Source: Daucus carota subsp. sativus (taxonomy: Eukaryota > Streptophyta > Magnoliopsida > Apiales > Apiaceae). Taken from it: a DNA stretch of 64,000 bases. The stretch spans positions 32,290,527 through 32,354,526 of the forward strand of contig NC_030384.2 in the NCBI RefSeq assembly GCF_001625215.2. Reading direction: 5' to 3'. The translations under genes were made by a program, and so were the position numbers. The notes under the pieces were generated by a model that was given only the letters and a program-made list of their open reading frames with translations, searched no databases and was not told the DNA's origin. Shown here in pieces: positions 44,181 through 56,376 of the stretch (position 1 is its first letter; each line of letters opens with the position of its first letter).

Positions 44181-45662
44181 TTCTTTAAAAGTAACTCGTA
44201 TACTTCCTTCTGTCAAAAAAAAAAACTCGTATACTTCCAAATTCCAATCACTAGATATAATTTCCGATCACTAGATATAGGAGTTATCTCCTATCAGATA
44301 ACAAGCATAAATAATTGAATCTTATTTTGATGGAAAGAGTATATCCTGAATGGATCTGCATAAATTGATGACGGTGAGAGAGAGCCCACACAGTCCCACA
44401 CTCACATAATTTATTAGGAGTAATAATATATATCACCGTCTTGCTCTTCAAAGAACTAGACTACATATCAATTTCAATTTCTTTCTGTTTCTTTTAGCTC
44501 TTATCTAAAAATCAAATCATGTCATGTATGTAACTTAACAGACCCTGCCAGACTCGTTGATTCATCAGGTATTTTATCATCAACCAATTTTTCACCGACT
44601 CGATCATTTCTTTCGATATCATGATCAATTTGTTCTAGTGATGAATTCTTAACTGTATGTGTGAATGAGCAGTTTATTTATAATCTGTGTCTTTAATTAT
44701 GATAAGCTGATGATTTATGTGGCAACTGGAGGTTTGTTTAGGACTTAAAATGAATTGCTCTAAGATGATCATGATTATGATCTTGGAGTTGTTTTCATAC
44801 TCTGATATAGTATCTATATGTTCCTTGATTATTCCTGTAATTCTTTGTTGAACTCTGTGGTATACTATAAAGTAGTGAATATTTGTTTGGGGAAATCGAT
44901 ATATTTGAGCTTATAAGCTTATCAGTTATCACTAATATCGCGCAAACTAATGATTAATTGAGGTCCTTAGCCCTAAAGTTTGTGATGTATATATATGGTG
45001 TGCAACTTAATATAGAATTAGTTCCCGTCAGCTGATAATTAGATGTACTGATGTAGAGTTCTATTTTTGAATTTTGTTTGTCCAGTTTTTGGACGGAAAA
45101 GAGGTAGATGGGGGTATACATTACCTGCGTTCGTTCTCACATAAATAGTATTCACACATAAATGGCTAATGTTGGATTTGATACATAGGTCTTCAAAGCA
45201 TTTCATGGAACTCTACCCTGCAGTTTTTTGCTACTTTTCTGTAAATTTATGGCAATGTCGAGAGTCTGTGTGCTTCAAAAAGTTTATCAGAGTTTTACCA
45301 TAATTCGTTGCAGAATATCATTTAAGTTTTCCCGGTGGTCGAATTTACCAATATATAGCCACAGTGCTTCCTATATAAACGCTTTTGCAAATAAGACTGC
45401 ATTTTTTGATTGCATAAAGCTTTAAAGTCTTGTGAAGGTGAGTAGTTATATCGGCAATGGCTGCTACATGTCTGTTTTGTACTATATATACCATATACCA
45501 GGCTTCATATATCTTTAATATTCATGTATACCCATATAATAAATAGATCATGGAGCAGTTTTATTGCTTTTAAGTGCTTAATATATATTTTCTTAACTAA
45601 ATCTCTTTGTGCAGGTTAATATTCAGAAATAAGTTATTCAGATCTCGTTGATTGCTGTAGTT
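44181..45662 (+). promoter_or_regulatory. Upstream region and probable 5'-UTR intron of the RING-H2 gene
   Basis: A leader exon may end at 44,568 (TTCATCAG/GTATTTT) and resume at 45,615 after a TTTGTGCAG acceptor, 48 bases before the ATG. This would give a 5'-UTR intron of about 1 kb. Inferred from splice words only. Confidence 0.4.
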
Positions 45663-48600
45663 ATGGGGCATAGACATGAAGTTAATACATCTCAAATGTT
45701 TGAAACTGATAGTAATCATGGCTGGCAATATACAGATGATTCTTATGCGCACTTCGGTACTTATACTCCCTTTATGGTCTTTTTTTCCCCTTTCTTTTTT
45801 CATTCTAGCTATAAATAGAGGAAGCATGGATTATTTACCCAATTGCTACACTGCACACCCGATTCTCGAGGGTGCAAGGATTTTTAGGGATTAATTAGTT
45901 CAGTACTTAGTCGATTCCTTAATCACTTAACTACCTTATACTAACAATTGTGTTATATACAATTGTGTTATATTACACTATATATTACATTTTAAAAAAT
46001 TAGAAATCTTTCTTTTTTATGTGTGTCCTCTCCGGGTACCTGGACTTACATAGTCACGTGGAAATGCAAATACATGTATGGAATGAATTTGGACTTATAT
46101 TGTATGCTGTTTTATTTAGTGTGTACTTTAAACTAATGATGTTATATATACTGGATTGGGACTGCAGCTTTGGCTGGTGGTACTGCAAATGAATCTCTTC
46201 TTCATCCTGCAGAGAATATGTTGACAGACAATCCAAATTTCTTTCCCCCCTGGATTCCTTCTTCAGGTTTAGATAGATATCATCCCTCAAGTCACACTGT
46301 TGAAGGGCCAAGTCACCAGCCAACCTCTTTTGGGCCCTCCCGTGATCCATATCCACATTCTTTTGCTTCTGGAAGCTTCTTTATGGTCTCTGAAAATCAT
46401 GGTCATCATACATCTAATCATAGTGGACAAATGTTTCATGAGGGAGGAAGTACAAGTAGTTATGGTGTAAGCTCATTTGATCTCTCCGTGTCTTCTGAGT
46501 TGAGGCGTGACAAACCAAATGTAGAGCTCCATCATACTCCATGGGATAATTTTACTTTCAGACCTATATGTACCGGAAATAGTGTCACTACAAGTGATGA
46601 AGATTCTTTCACGAATGTGAGAAGCGGGGCTGACCTTGTCTTGGGAACAAGCCTAGCCAGAACCCATTTATCAAACAACCCTTCCCAGCACTCTATGTCA
46701 TCAGAACAATTTGGTCAGAATTCTGCTACTCCAGCAACGGAATGGAACCAGACCATTATATCTACTGCTCCTCATGGTATTGTTTATGTATCATGTTAGT
46801 TAGAGTCTAATAGGTTTTCTGGTTCTGACACATTTTTGTAATACATATTTCCTAAAAATCTTATTCTGGAATGAGCAGACACTACTATATTCAACCGCGA
46901 AACAAATCGCTATGTCATGGAAGGCGGTTATCCTAGTGCTCCACCTCACACTGGTGGATATGATATTGATCTTGTAGCGCACAGAAATACTGGGACTCCA
47001 GTTCCTCAACAGAGGCAAGGTACTCTACCTCAGCCTGTGCAAGGAAACCAAACCAGCTTCACTCACCAATCTATCCCAGCATTTAGGTCTTCTTCAACTT
47101 CCCTTCATGTTGCATATTTAGATGAAAGTTCTCCATTAGTCACAGAAAGTTATTCTTCCAGATATGCAAGGCCATCTCCGGATGAAGGATGGCATAACAG
47201 TAATCAGAATGGACAGACAAGGTTCTTGAGTGAAAGACGCCGACCACTATCTTCTGAGGGTGGTTTCTACAATCGATTCGCACAGGTGCATACATCTTTG
47301 ATTTTCAGAAAATGGTGATATGTTATCTTTAAATAATAAGGTCTTTATTTTAATGCAATCACTGATAGTAATCTCTCTCCTTTTTTGGATAATGAATGCC
47401 TACGAGAATGATGGATGATTATTTAATTATGCCAAGGAAACCATTGATCTATTGAAAGCATTAAAGAAACTTTGGCAGCACGAAATGTTTCCAGACTTAC
47501 TAATGGAGATATTTCTATCTTGGTTGATATATTAACAAGATGTTGTGATCCATGTAGGTTGCTTGGTTGCTGTTATAAATCTTTGTACTTGAGGAGGGAA
47601 CATCTAGATTATTAGCTTACATATTTATTTTTAAAAATCTTTTAGATGAAGTTCCTATTGAATTTTGTGTAAATCTTGATCCTCCGCCTCCTCCCCCTAT
47701 TCTCTTCTGTCATTTTTAACTGAGTAGTCTACTAAAAAAATCTGATGTAGGGGCTTGCACTTGCGGATCAGTCGAGGCTGTATGGATCTAGAACTTCTCT
47801 TGATCAACATAGGGACATGAGACTCGACGTAGATGAGATGAGCTATGAGGTCATCTGCACACAATATATCCCTTTCATTCTTATCACAATCTGTCTGTCA
47901 ATATTTAACTAGGTACTTGTATAGGAACTTCTTGCTCTAGGGGAAAGAATTGGGAGTGTAAACACGGGTTTGTCTGAGGATTTGATCAGGATGTGTGTGA
48001 CACAGTCTATCTACTGTTCTTCGGACATAACAGAAGAGGAAGGAAGCTGTGCAATATGTCTGGTGAGGATATGTTTTATATTCTGAATTAGTGGTTGCTG
48101 AACTCAGCTGAAAAAAATTGAACTACATTTTCGAAGATTTATGCATGATATGATGATAAGCATTTCTTCCTCCATTCTATTCCTTAGTATAGACTAGAGT
48201 TCAGTCCTTCAATTCACAAAATATACATATCCTTTCTCCTATTCATATCTTTCACAAATCTCATTACACCCTCATTTCTTTCTCTTTTACCTAGTTTTTT
48301 TCTTGTTTTCAATTTGTCACATCCAGCCAAACACAATATTAGTGCCTGACCGAATAAAATAGCAGTTGTCTGCTATTTCTGACCAAATAAATTGTTTTCT
48401 GCACATCTCTTTTATTTGGTGTATGAATTTCACTCCCATCTGAAGTCAGGCACTGCGTTGTGATTTTCTGACTTCTATAGTTGGTATATTATTTAATACG
48501 TAGCTGTTTTATGACAATATAAATTTCCCATCTGTACAGGAAGAATATAAGAATATGGATGATGTTGGGATGCTTAAAGCTTGTCTCCATAACTTCCATG

Positions 48601-48689
48601 TCGGTTGCATCAGAAAATGGTTGTTGCTAAAGAACATCTGTCCAATCTGCAAATCTTCAGTGGTCGCTGATCGTGTGAAGGATAAATAA
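45663..48689 (+). CDS. RING-H2 E3 ubiquitin ligase, HIP1/MBR-like
   Basis: Six exons: 45663-45756, 46168-46776, 46879-47285, 47751-47849, 47925-48062 and 48540-48689, all in frame, 498 aa. The start MGHRHEVNTSQMFE matches the conserved family start MGHR..STSQMFE. The long middle is Ser, His and Pro rich and probably disordered. Near the C-terminus the conserved helix YEELLALGERIGSVNTGLSEDLI precedes the RING-H2: C445, C448, C464, H466, H469, C472, C483, C486. The linker usually written DCGHDFH is ACLHNFH here, keeping all ligands. Intron 5 splits the RING right after CAICL. Related Arabidopsis MBR1/2 ubiquitinate the Mediator subunit MED25. The protein is shorter than MBR1/2. Confidence 0.9.
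48341..48454. mobile_element. Small TIR element in intron 5
   Basis: AGTGCCTGAC (48341-48350) and GTCAGGCACT (48445-48454) are perfect 10-bp inverted ends. Inside, CCGAATAAAATAGC and TATTTCTGACCAAATAAA recall each other. Just before it CCAAACACAATATTAG resembles the TIR at 31,430-31,445. No target duplication resolved. Confidence 0.45.
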
Positions 48690-49279
48690 ATTATCTAGTA
48701 AAGTGCTTTTATCTGATGTGATTATAAAGAATTTCCTCAAAATTGAAGGAATTTGGGTCCTGTTTACTCAGCTTTGTGTACTGTAAATATGGAGCGAACA
48801 GGTCCTTATTTAGTCGATCTAAAAGGTGCTGTGGCAATTAGTTCCTCAAGCAATATATATATATATATATATATGTTCAAGCTTGTTGGAAAATCTGCCA
48901 TATATATGTTTTATGTTGGTTCACCTTGTTCTGTCGTATAAAATTATTTTCTAATGTTTTTCTGTTTCCTCTCCCCATATTATTTAGGATCCTCTTTTGA
49001 TCGTGTCTACAGTGTACAATATGATGTTACTAGTACAGTTGATTTTAAGATCTTGAATCTTGATTCTTGAATCTTGAATATGCGACCCTTTCTTCTTGGT
49101 TATATGCAAGCAGTACAGAGTAGCAACATCCAGAAGCTTTTCAAGTAAATTTTATATATCACCAACAGTAACTAAACATGAATTTTTACAGCAATTATAG
49201 AACCCTTCAAAAATTAATGAAATATGAAACTAATGGTGGATCAGACCAATAAGTTGTTATTCTAGTGACCCGTGACCCT
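48690..49279. other. Convergent intergenic region with TA microsatellite
   Basis: Only 590 bp separates the stop of the RING-H2 gene (plus) from that of the MLO gene (minus), so the 3' UTRs face each other and may overlap. A (TA)n run of about 19-20 bases sits at 48,855-48,875. Confidence 0.6.
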
Positions 49280-52200
49280 TTAGAGAATGTCGATTTGATG
49301 ATGAGAAGAAAGAGGCTTAGCAACTGAAATTGAGTTGCTATCTTGAGCAGGATTCTCATCAACTTTCCCTTTCAAAAGTGCACGGCCTTCTGAAAATGAT
49401 GATGATCCGCTAGCTTCAAAATGTACATTATGGAAGCTGTTTAGCTTTGGGGGTGGTGAGTGGACACTGCTGTTTAACTCTGGGGATGAGTGGACACTGT
49501 CCACTTCACCCTCGTCGCACGGAGGCGGATCACTTGCCGTTTTTGGTGATGGAGCTGCTGAACCTTCTGCCTGCCGGTTCTTCTTTATGTTCTTTCTCGC
49601 GTCTTGCTGCCACCTATGTAGAGCCTTAGCTACTCTTTCATCGAATATCGTCGGCTTCATTGTTGAACCCATCTGTTGGACGTTTATTACGGGACGGAGG
49701 GAATATCAAGTAAGAATGTAAAAACAATCAAAACTCGAATTGGTAATATATTCTGATTGATTTACCTGTGTCACCAAAGCATAGAGAGGAAGAGTAACAT
49801 AGCTGCACAATATCTGTACGATGACCCTGAGGTTTTACATTACACACAAAATTTTAATCACTTAAAGATTTAACCTAAACCATATTTACAGGGAGATTGG
49901 GCAATACTGAATACCCCATTGATATTCTGATGATCACATCTTCTGTTTTGTCGTGGAAGCACGAACGAGTTCCAAATTCATACTGTACAAAGTTTTCAGT
50001 TATTATTAAGCAACAATAGAACAACTGAATTAGAAGTTTATGGAAATGCGGTTGCTTACCCAAGCCCATGCAAAGAAGGCAAACTGAAATGCATTCTGTA
50101 AGTGGGGACAAAAATCAGCAATTCGAAACTTCTGAAGGTTATATATCTATGTTATGATGTTGGTTCACAGTTATTGCTTACCTGAAAAAGAACGAAATGG
50201 ATGAGGTAGAGGAGAAGGCCGGGACGGTTAAACCAGAAGAGGTCATTGTCTGGTTGTACCACAGGGCTACCCTGAACCAGCTGCCCTCTGTCTTGAATCC
50301 TCAATCCCATCTTGGTTATTATCACTTGTAGCTTTGTTCCCACTAATAGCACAATCTGTAATTAAGAACACGTTTAAACGTGAGCCCGTAAAAATATTTA
50401 TATTGTTTTTGTGAGGACACAGTGATGCATGAGTCTGAGAAAGATATAAAACTGATGAAGCTCACAATCAGGGGGACAAAGGGAAGCCACAGATAAGACT
50501 TCCAGCCTGTCAAAAGAAGCTAGTATCAGCAATTGAGACTCGTGTGATGGAAATAATTGGACTAAGTTCTTTGATGAGATTAGGGCTCCTTACTGTTAGT
50601 GTTAAAGAGTATGAATAGCACAGAAAAAAACCAGATTGGTGGGCTGCAATCACATACACAGATGAATTCATTAGCATCCTATTTTTCTCAGTTATAGACT
50701 GATAATTTATAGACTGATGGTCTTGGTTAGCTAACGAGGGACATTATTTTCACCTGATACCCACGACGACTTTGAAATCTTCTTCAAGTGATCTGTTAAT
50801 GTACTTCTGGAAATCAAAGTTGGTCTGACTCTGTGGAGCCAAGTGTGCCTGATCATGACGAGTCATATGTGTCAGCGAATAATTGCTTTCATTTTCATTT
50901 CAAGTCACGGTTTAGTTCTTGCTTAACTTCTATCCAAGACTTACAATAATAAATCCATGGCGTAGGGTCAGGTAGTCCACCTTTGGAACTGATACCAGAA
51001 ACTGTCTAAAAAAACAAACCTGCAATAGTTGCAAATATTATACATCTTTCTTATATTCACGCGTTATCATTTCCATCTACAACTGTTCTAGACTTACAAT
51101 CCATATCAAAACTGGCGAACGACACCAGAGATTTAAATGCCTTCTCCCAAAGGTTGTATCTCTTGCAAACCTGTATCTTTCAGAATCTGCAATGGTAAAC
51201 CAGAGTATCTCAGCCTTTCTTCGAGAACAATGGGATTGCATTAGCAGTGAAAAACATGCACTTTTCCTCAATTTGTATAATGCTTGTTTCAAACATGTAA
51301 AAGCAGCCACTAAAGAACTAAACTCAATATTACCTTGTGAACACTGATACTCCAGTGTTTTTGTTTCTGATTCCCAAGTCTTCCACATGCGCATCTGCAA
51401 CAAGATAGCATGCATTAGATGAGTTATAATTCAACATCCATTGAGGCTGAGGAGAGGACGGTGATTACCTTAGCTCTACTTAAGGCCAATGTAATTATGC
51501 AGTAAAGCACGTGAAAAACAGCCAAGGCGAAGATGAATAAGTGCAGCTGATGAATCGCATCCTCAGAGAGAAATTGAACTTTACCCTGAAAAAAGTGCAC
51601 CTGACACTATCAAATCGCGTAGCTGGTTTTAAAAGTGCTACAAAGTAGTATCATCTACTTCAAACATGCATGCTGAGTTATTTTTGAATTTCCAGGTGAG
51701 GTACTGTATATAGATGTGGAATAATGTGAAGAATTAGGAGCGCGTAAAAATAAAGGTCATGCCTTGGCAGCACATTTATCTACGGAGGCAGCAGCAGCAG
51801 CAAGAAAACGGTGATGACTTGTTTCTGTCAAATTTGTAAAGGATAAAAGCCTCCGGTGGCCATGATCACCATCGTAATCTTTCTGTGCTTCCTCTTCAAA
51901 TTCCTTATCGCAGGGAAGCCACGAGTTTCCAATAGCTTTAGGTATACATATTTCTGATATTGTTCCTTTCATAACTGTCAGAAGCAATGATATGAATCCC
52001 AGCAGCATAAGTTCTGCAAGAAGAGAGCCAAGTAAGTCTGTGACCATCTCGAATTGCCATATAACTAATATCATAGTTTTCGAGACAAACCTGATTTTAT
52101 CTTTTCAAGTGCTTCATATAGAGCACTTTTGTTTTTCCTTTTCAGCCACTGCAATGCATATAAAACATAAATTGTACAAAGAATATGAATATATCATTAT

Positions 52201-52377
52201 TTATCCTAATTTGTTCATATCACACATAAGAAATATAAAAAAGAGATGTATCGGCACCTTTCCAATGATATGAATTATCTGTTCAAGGCCAAGTGATATA
52301 GATATGATCACAAGGCAGACAAGTGCAACAGCCCAAGTTGATGATTCCTCCATTGATCTACCACCTCCTGCTGTCAT
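49280..52377 (-). CDS. MLO: MLO family seven-transmembrane protein
   Basis: Fifteen exons on the minus strand, 562 aa: 52377-52258, 52148-52091, 52013-51763, 51585-51469, 51394-51334, 51186-51098, 51019-50945, 50848-50754, 50643-50594, 50506-50466, 50355-50182, 50095-50060, 49982-49915, 49826-49766 and 49672-49280. The product starts [20 protein letters not shown] (TM1). Family blocks seen: [88 protein letters not shown] and [12 protein letters not shown]. The C-terminus holds the calmodulin-binding helix ([18 protein letters not shown]) and a Ser/Pro-rich tail. MLO proteins are plasma-membrane proteins, recently shown to act as calcium channels, with clades in powdery-mildew susceptibility, root or pollen-tube behaviour. 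Clade not assigned. Intron 3 appears to use a GC donor. Confidence 0.94.
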
Positions 52378-53263
52378 TTTGGTGTGCTCAAGATTTCAGA
52401 TTATTCGGACTTATCAGCTAAAAAATTGGAAGTTATTAAATTAGTTAAAGAGTATTGGTTAGTGCAATGACATGGGTTTGTGAAGTTTTATATAGAGCAT
52501 TAGCAAGGTTAGTGTGAAGGGAAACTTAGAGAACAATTTACAGGTGTTCAGAGTTGGAAGTATTTTTCGAACACTTGCATAGATGTTAGATGAGTGTAAA
52601 TAAAGGCATATTCTTGCAGGGTCTTTAATTTGTCGCGACTGAAGAAACTAATCAAAACGTGGATCTGTATGCCAAAACGGAGTACAGTATTATAAACTGT
52701 TAGCTTGTTTACTTGTGCACGAGGCGATATGCCTGAGACGGCTGTTGAATTCTTTTCTTCCTTTTTTTCTAAACAATTTGACCTCTTTCTGAAGGGTAGC
52801 ATACTTTCTACCAATTCAGTAGTAAGAAGTGATTTTGTTTGTTAAAGTCATGGTGTGAAAGTAAAATGAAGAAACAGATAAAAAGAAGCACATCTGGTAA
52901 TAATAATAATGGAGATGGTATATCAAGTAAACATGAAAAGACAAAGACAAGGGATTGCGATGGGAGTGGAGACAAAGACGCTAACTCAAGTGCTACCACA
53001 TTAATTTCCTTTCTTCATGTGGCTTATAAATCATACTGCAAGTCTGAGAGCAACAACTTAGATGTTGCACAACATACATGCATTTGCAATTATACCAACC
53101 AAACGATGTTTTTTCTTCGAGTATATTCCTTCGTTTATAATTGCATACTTTTTTAAAAGCAGTGGCAGAAGCTGCATAAAATCAGATTTTTTTGCAAAAT
53201 TTTAAAAAATCCCGAAAGAGTCAATTTTCTGCTGTTAGACGCTATAGAGCCTGACATCAATGA
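52378..53263. other. Upstream of the MLO gene
   Basis: Promoter side of the minus-strand MLO gene. The frame at 52,839-53,156 has no family match and is not called. No bounded repeat recognised. Confidence 0.4.
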
Positions 53264-53271
53264 CTTGTCAG

Positions 53272-53834
53272 TAGAGCTATTCACGAACAAGCTCGAGCTC
53301 GGCTCGATAAAAGCTCAGTTCGGCTCGGTTCGTTAAGAACTCGAGCTCGAGCTCAAACACATAAATGTGTTCGTTAAGAAAACGAGCTCGAGCTGAGCTT
53401 TAGGTGTGGTCGGCTCGAGCTCAGCTCGAACTCGTTTGGCTCAAGCTCAGCTCGTTAAAACTGGAAAAAATGCAATATTTTTAGGATAATTTCGTAATGT
53501 ATACATGTTATTGAACGCCGAATTCAACATATAATATATCAAATCGATCAGGAGAATATTAACTATAATATGGTACTATCAAAACACATTAAAAATTTTA
53601 TTTGGCTTGCTATTTTAAGAGTCAAGTAGCGATTTGACCTTATTTTTTCTGGCTCAGCTCGACTCGGCTCGTATTTGTTTGTGAACAAGCTCGTGTAGTC
53701 GGCTCGTTAGTTAACGAGCTCGAGCTCGAACACAATTTTTTGTTCGATAAGAAAGCTCGGCTCGATAGAAAAAAATTTAAAGCTCGGCTCGGCTCCGTCA
53801 AAATTCAGCTCGGCTCTGTTTGTGAACAGCCCTA
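53272..53834. mobile_element. hAT-like MITE rich in GAGCTCGAGC words
   Basis: The termini TAGAGCTATTCACGAACA and TGTGAACAGCCCTA are inverted. Flanks CTTGTCAG (53264-53271) and CTCGTCAG (53835-53842) match at 7 of 8, as expected for hAT. Long subterminal regions on both sides are packed with GCTCG/CGAGC words in both orientations, possibly transposase-binding repeats. It spans 563 bp with no transposase. Confidence 0.8.
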
Positions 53835-53842
53835 CTCGTCAG

Positions 53843-54210
53843 GGTTCGGGACACGGTGGGCATAGTTGAATAGTAAATCCAGAATATGGAGCAATGAGCA
53901 TGAACTTTGAAGATATACATGGAGAAACAAGTGAATAAAAAGAAATGACCCACAGCCACATGAAGTGTTTTTGTGTGTTTGGACCCTCCACTTACTTTCA
54001 ACATTTATTTGTTTCCATGTATTCTCTCTTGTGTCATGACCACCACAACTGTCGCTGCCATTCTAATATGTTCATTCCCTGTTTAATTCTGTATTTATTT
54101 GCTTCCTGGGATATCCTCATTTCCTCTCCACCTACCAAACTCTCTGCACAGTGCACACTCCCTTGAAACTCTGGCTAGTAACCTAAATTGTCTTAATATT
54201 TTCAAGCTCA
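53843..54210. other. Upstream of the DUF1685 gene
   Basis: Promoter and leader region of the DUF1685 gene. No clear TATA box was picked out. Confidence 0.35.
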
Positions 54211-55042
54211 ATGGCATGCAACTCTCCCATATGTACTGCCACTCTCCTAGGAGCCATGGACAGTCTTTGGTTCCAACATTTGATTCTTCATCACCTACCG
54301 GATCCGATTTTAGTACCCGAATCAGTTTCTTCAGAATCATTTACTTCATCATCAAGCTGCACCTCACAGGACTATGCATTATCTGATCAATCTCCACTCA
54401 CTCACCAACAGGTACAAAATTTTCGACCTTCCATTTTCTAAGACATGGTATACATTTACATGAACCACTCCATGTATACTAAATAGCTAATTTCTTATTG
54501 TACTGCAGAGTATTAGTTCAGAAGTAGAGGAAAGGGAGAAGATAATTGAGTTAGTACTGAAGCAAACTCGACCCTCGAGAACAAACAGAAGCAAGACTCG
54601 GTCTCATTCATCAAGACATTCAAGGAGTAAGAGATACACTGGTTCAGTGATGAGGTTACAGAAGACCATGAGCTGCAAGACCTTGGAGGAGCTTGAAGTT
54701 GAAGAAGTAAAGGGATTTATAGAGTTGGGCTTCAGTTTTGATTCCCAAAATATGTGTCCAAGAATGATGAGTGTCCTTCCTGGACTGCAAAGAATTGGCG
54801 AGGCCTGTAGCTATGAGGAGCTAATTGATCAAGAACTAGCTGGTGCTGGTGATGGCAATGAGGAGAAATCAGAAGCAGGGGCGTATAGGAGGCCATATTT
54901 ATCAGAAGCATGGCTTATAAGAAGGCCTGATTCACCACTTTTGAACCTGAGAATTCCAAGAAATTCGAAAGCTGAAGATATGAAAAAACATCTCAAGTCC
55001 TGGGCGAGAACTGTGGCTTCTGTTGTTCACCAAGAATCTTGA
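54211..55042 (+). CDS. DUF1685 family protein
   Basis: Two exons, 54211-54411 and 54509-55042, GT-AG, 244 aa. The first exon encodes a Ser-rich N-terminus (PESVSSESFTSSSSCTSQ). The second has a basic Arg/Ser/Lys stretch (RSKTRSHSSRHSRSKR) that may act as a nuclear signal. Then comes the family core: SCKTLEELEVEEVKGFIELG, FSFD, and a PGLQRIGEA block. The C-terminus has the DMKKHLKSWARTVASVV helix. Family function is unknown; it is plant-specific. Two starts are possible, ATG 54,211 and in-frame ATG 54,256 (MDSLWFQHL); the latter resembles the common family start, so the first 15 residues are uncertain. Confidence 0.85.
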
Positions 55043-55153
55043 ATTTTTACCAGCTCCTTATGCATATACATAATAAACTATATTTCTTCAACTGTACATA
55101 TACTTAGTAAGTCACTTTAAAAGTGCATTTATATTGGGTTTGTTTAGAAATTA

Positions 55154-55425
55154 CTCCCTCAGTCCCTCCCATTTCTTATCAATTGGGTTGGGCACGGAGG
55201 TTAAGAAATATGTATAAAGTAGTGGAAAAGAGAAAGAAAAGTGGGTGAAGTGGTGGGACCCATTGATTTTTAATGTATAAAAAGAAGATAGTGGAGTAAA
55301 AGTAGTGTGAAAAGGAAAGAAAAGTAGAGAAATGATGGCACCCATTGACTACTTTTAGTAAGTTTTGAAATGTAAAGAATTAGATGGGACACCCCCAAAA
55401 AGGAAAGGGTAAGGGACGGAGGGAG
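55154..55425. mobile_element. Stowaway-like MITE
   Basis: CTCCCTCAGTCCC and GGGACGGAGGGAG are flanked by TA (55152-55153 and 55426-55427). About 272 bp, 112 bp after the DUF1685 stop, so it may lie at or near the transcript 3' end. Confidence 0.8.
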
Positions 55426-55427
55426 TA

Positions 55428-56376
55428 GCAGCCAACTAGCATAATTATCAGTTTCTTGTAAAACTTAAATAGCTGATTAATTCAAACCAAAATCTCTAAT
55501 CTAAAAATTTCAAACACTAATATAAATGGATTAGTAGTCAAATCTCTCAAATACGTCAAATCTCTAATTTTGTCCAAAATCCTGACTTCAAAGCAGGACC
55601 ATTATATAAGAGGGATTTTGGGAGCGGTTTTTTTACTGTGCCAGAAGAAGTTCTTAAACTTCCAATTACATATTCAGCATATAGGCATAGAACATAATAT
55701 GCAGAAAATGGTTCAGGCAATAAATTTGACATAAAATGATATTGTTAAATTTTGATTGGGATGACATCTCGTCTCAATGATCATATTATTATGTGGAGAA
55801 AAATTTACTCAATGTTATGTATTTGGCAACAGGAAATTGTTTTTTTTTTCCCCCCTGACAGAGGCAACAGGAAATTGTTGGTCAAGTAGTTTGACAATAC
55901 TGTAATGTGATTTGTTTTTAAATAAACCATCAGAATAACTGCAGATTTCTTTTTCGAATAGTTCTAAGAATACTGTGAGGAATTTTAAGTTAGGTTTTGA
56001 AAAAATTCTGCAAATATTTTTTTAATCCTGCAAATGATATGAATATTTAGATAATTTTAAGTAATATTGTTTCTTCATGTAAGATCTAATATTGTTAATA
56101 GGTAACTTGTCAATCTGCAAGATTTTAGTTGATGTTATTGGTCATGTTATATCTAGTATAAGAGTATCTCCAAGGGTGATTTCTAAATTTGTTAGCTATA
56201 ATGATTATGTAAATTGATTATACAAGTTTTTTGCTAAAAGTAAAGAAAAACACTCTAATGAGGTTATGTATAATTATATCAAGCTAATATTATGATATGA
56301 GAATAATAGTATTCAGTTTTATTTCTAATTCTAGCTTAAGCCAGCTGTCAAGTAGTGCACATTTGGCGGGAGTTCC
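55428..56376. other. Intergenic, no gene seen
   Basis: AT-rich. GAGTATCTCCAAGGGTGATT near 56,162 resembles one end of the Tourist-like family, without a clear opposite end. Confidence 0.4.

Noticed and set aside
40116-48689. Functional cluster of two RING E3 ligase genes
   Set aside because: The LUL-type and HIP1/MBR-like proteins belong to unrelated RING families; adjacency looks incidental.
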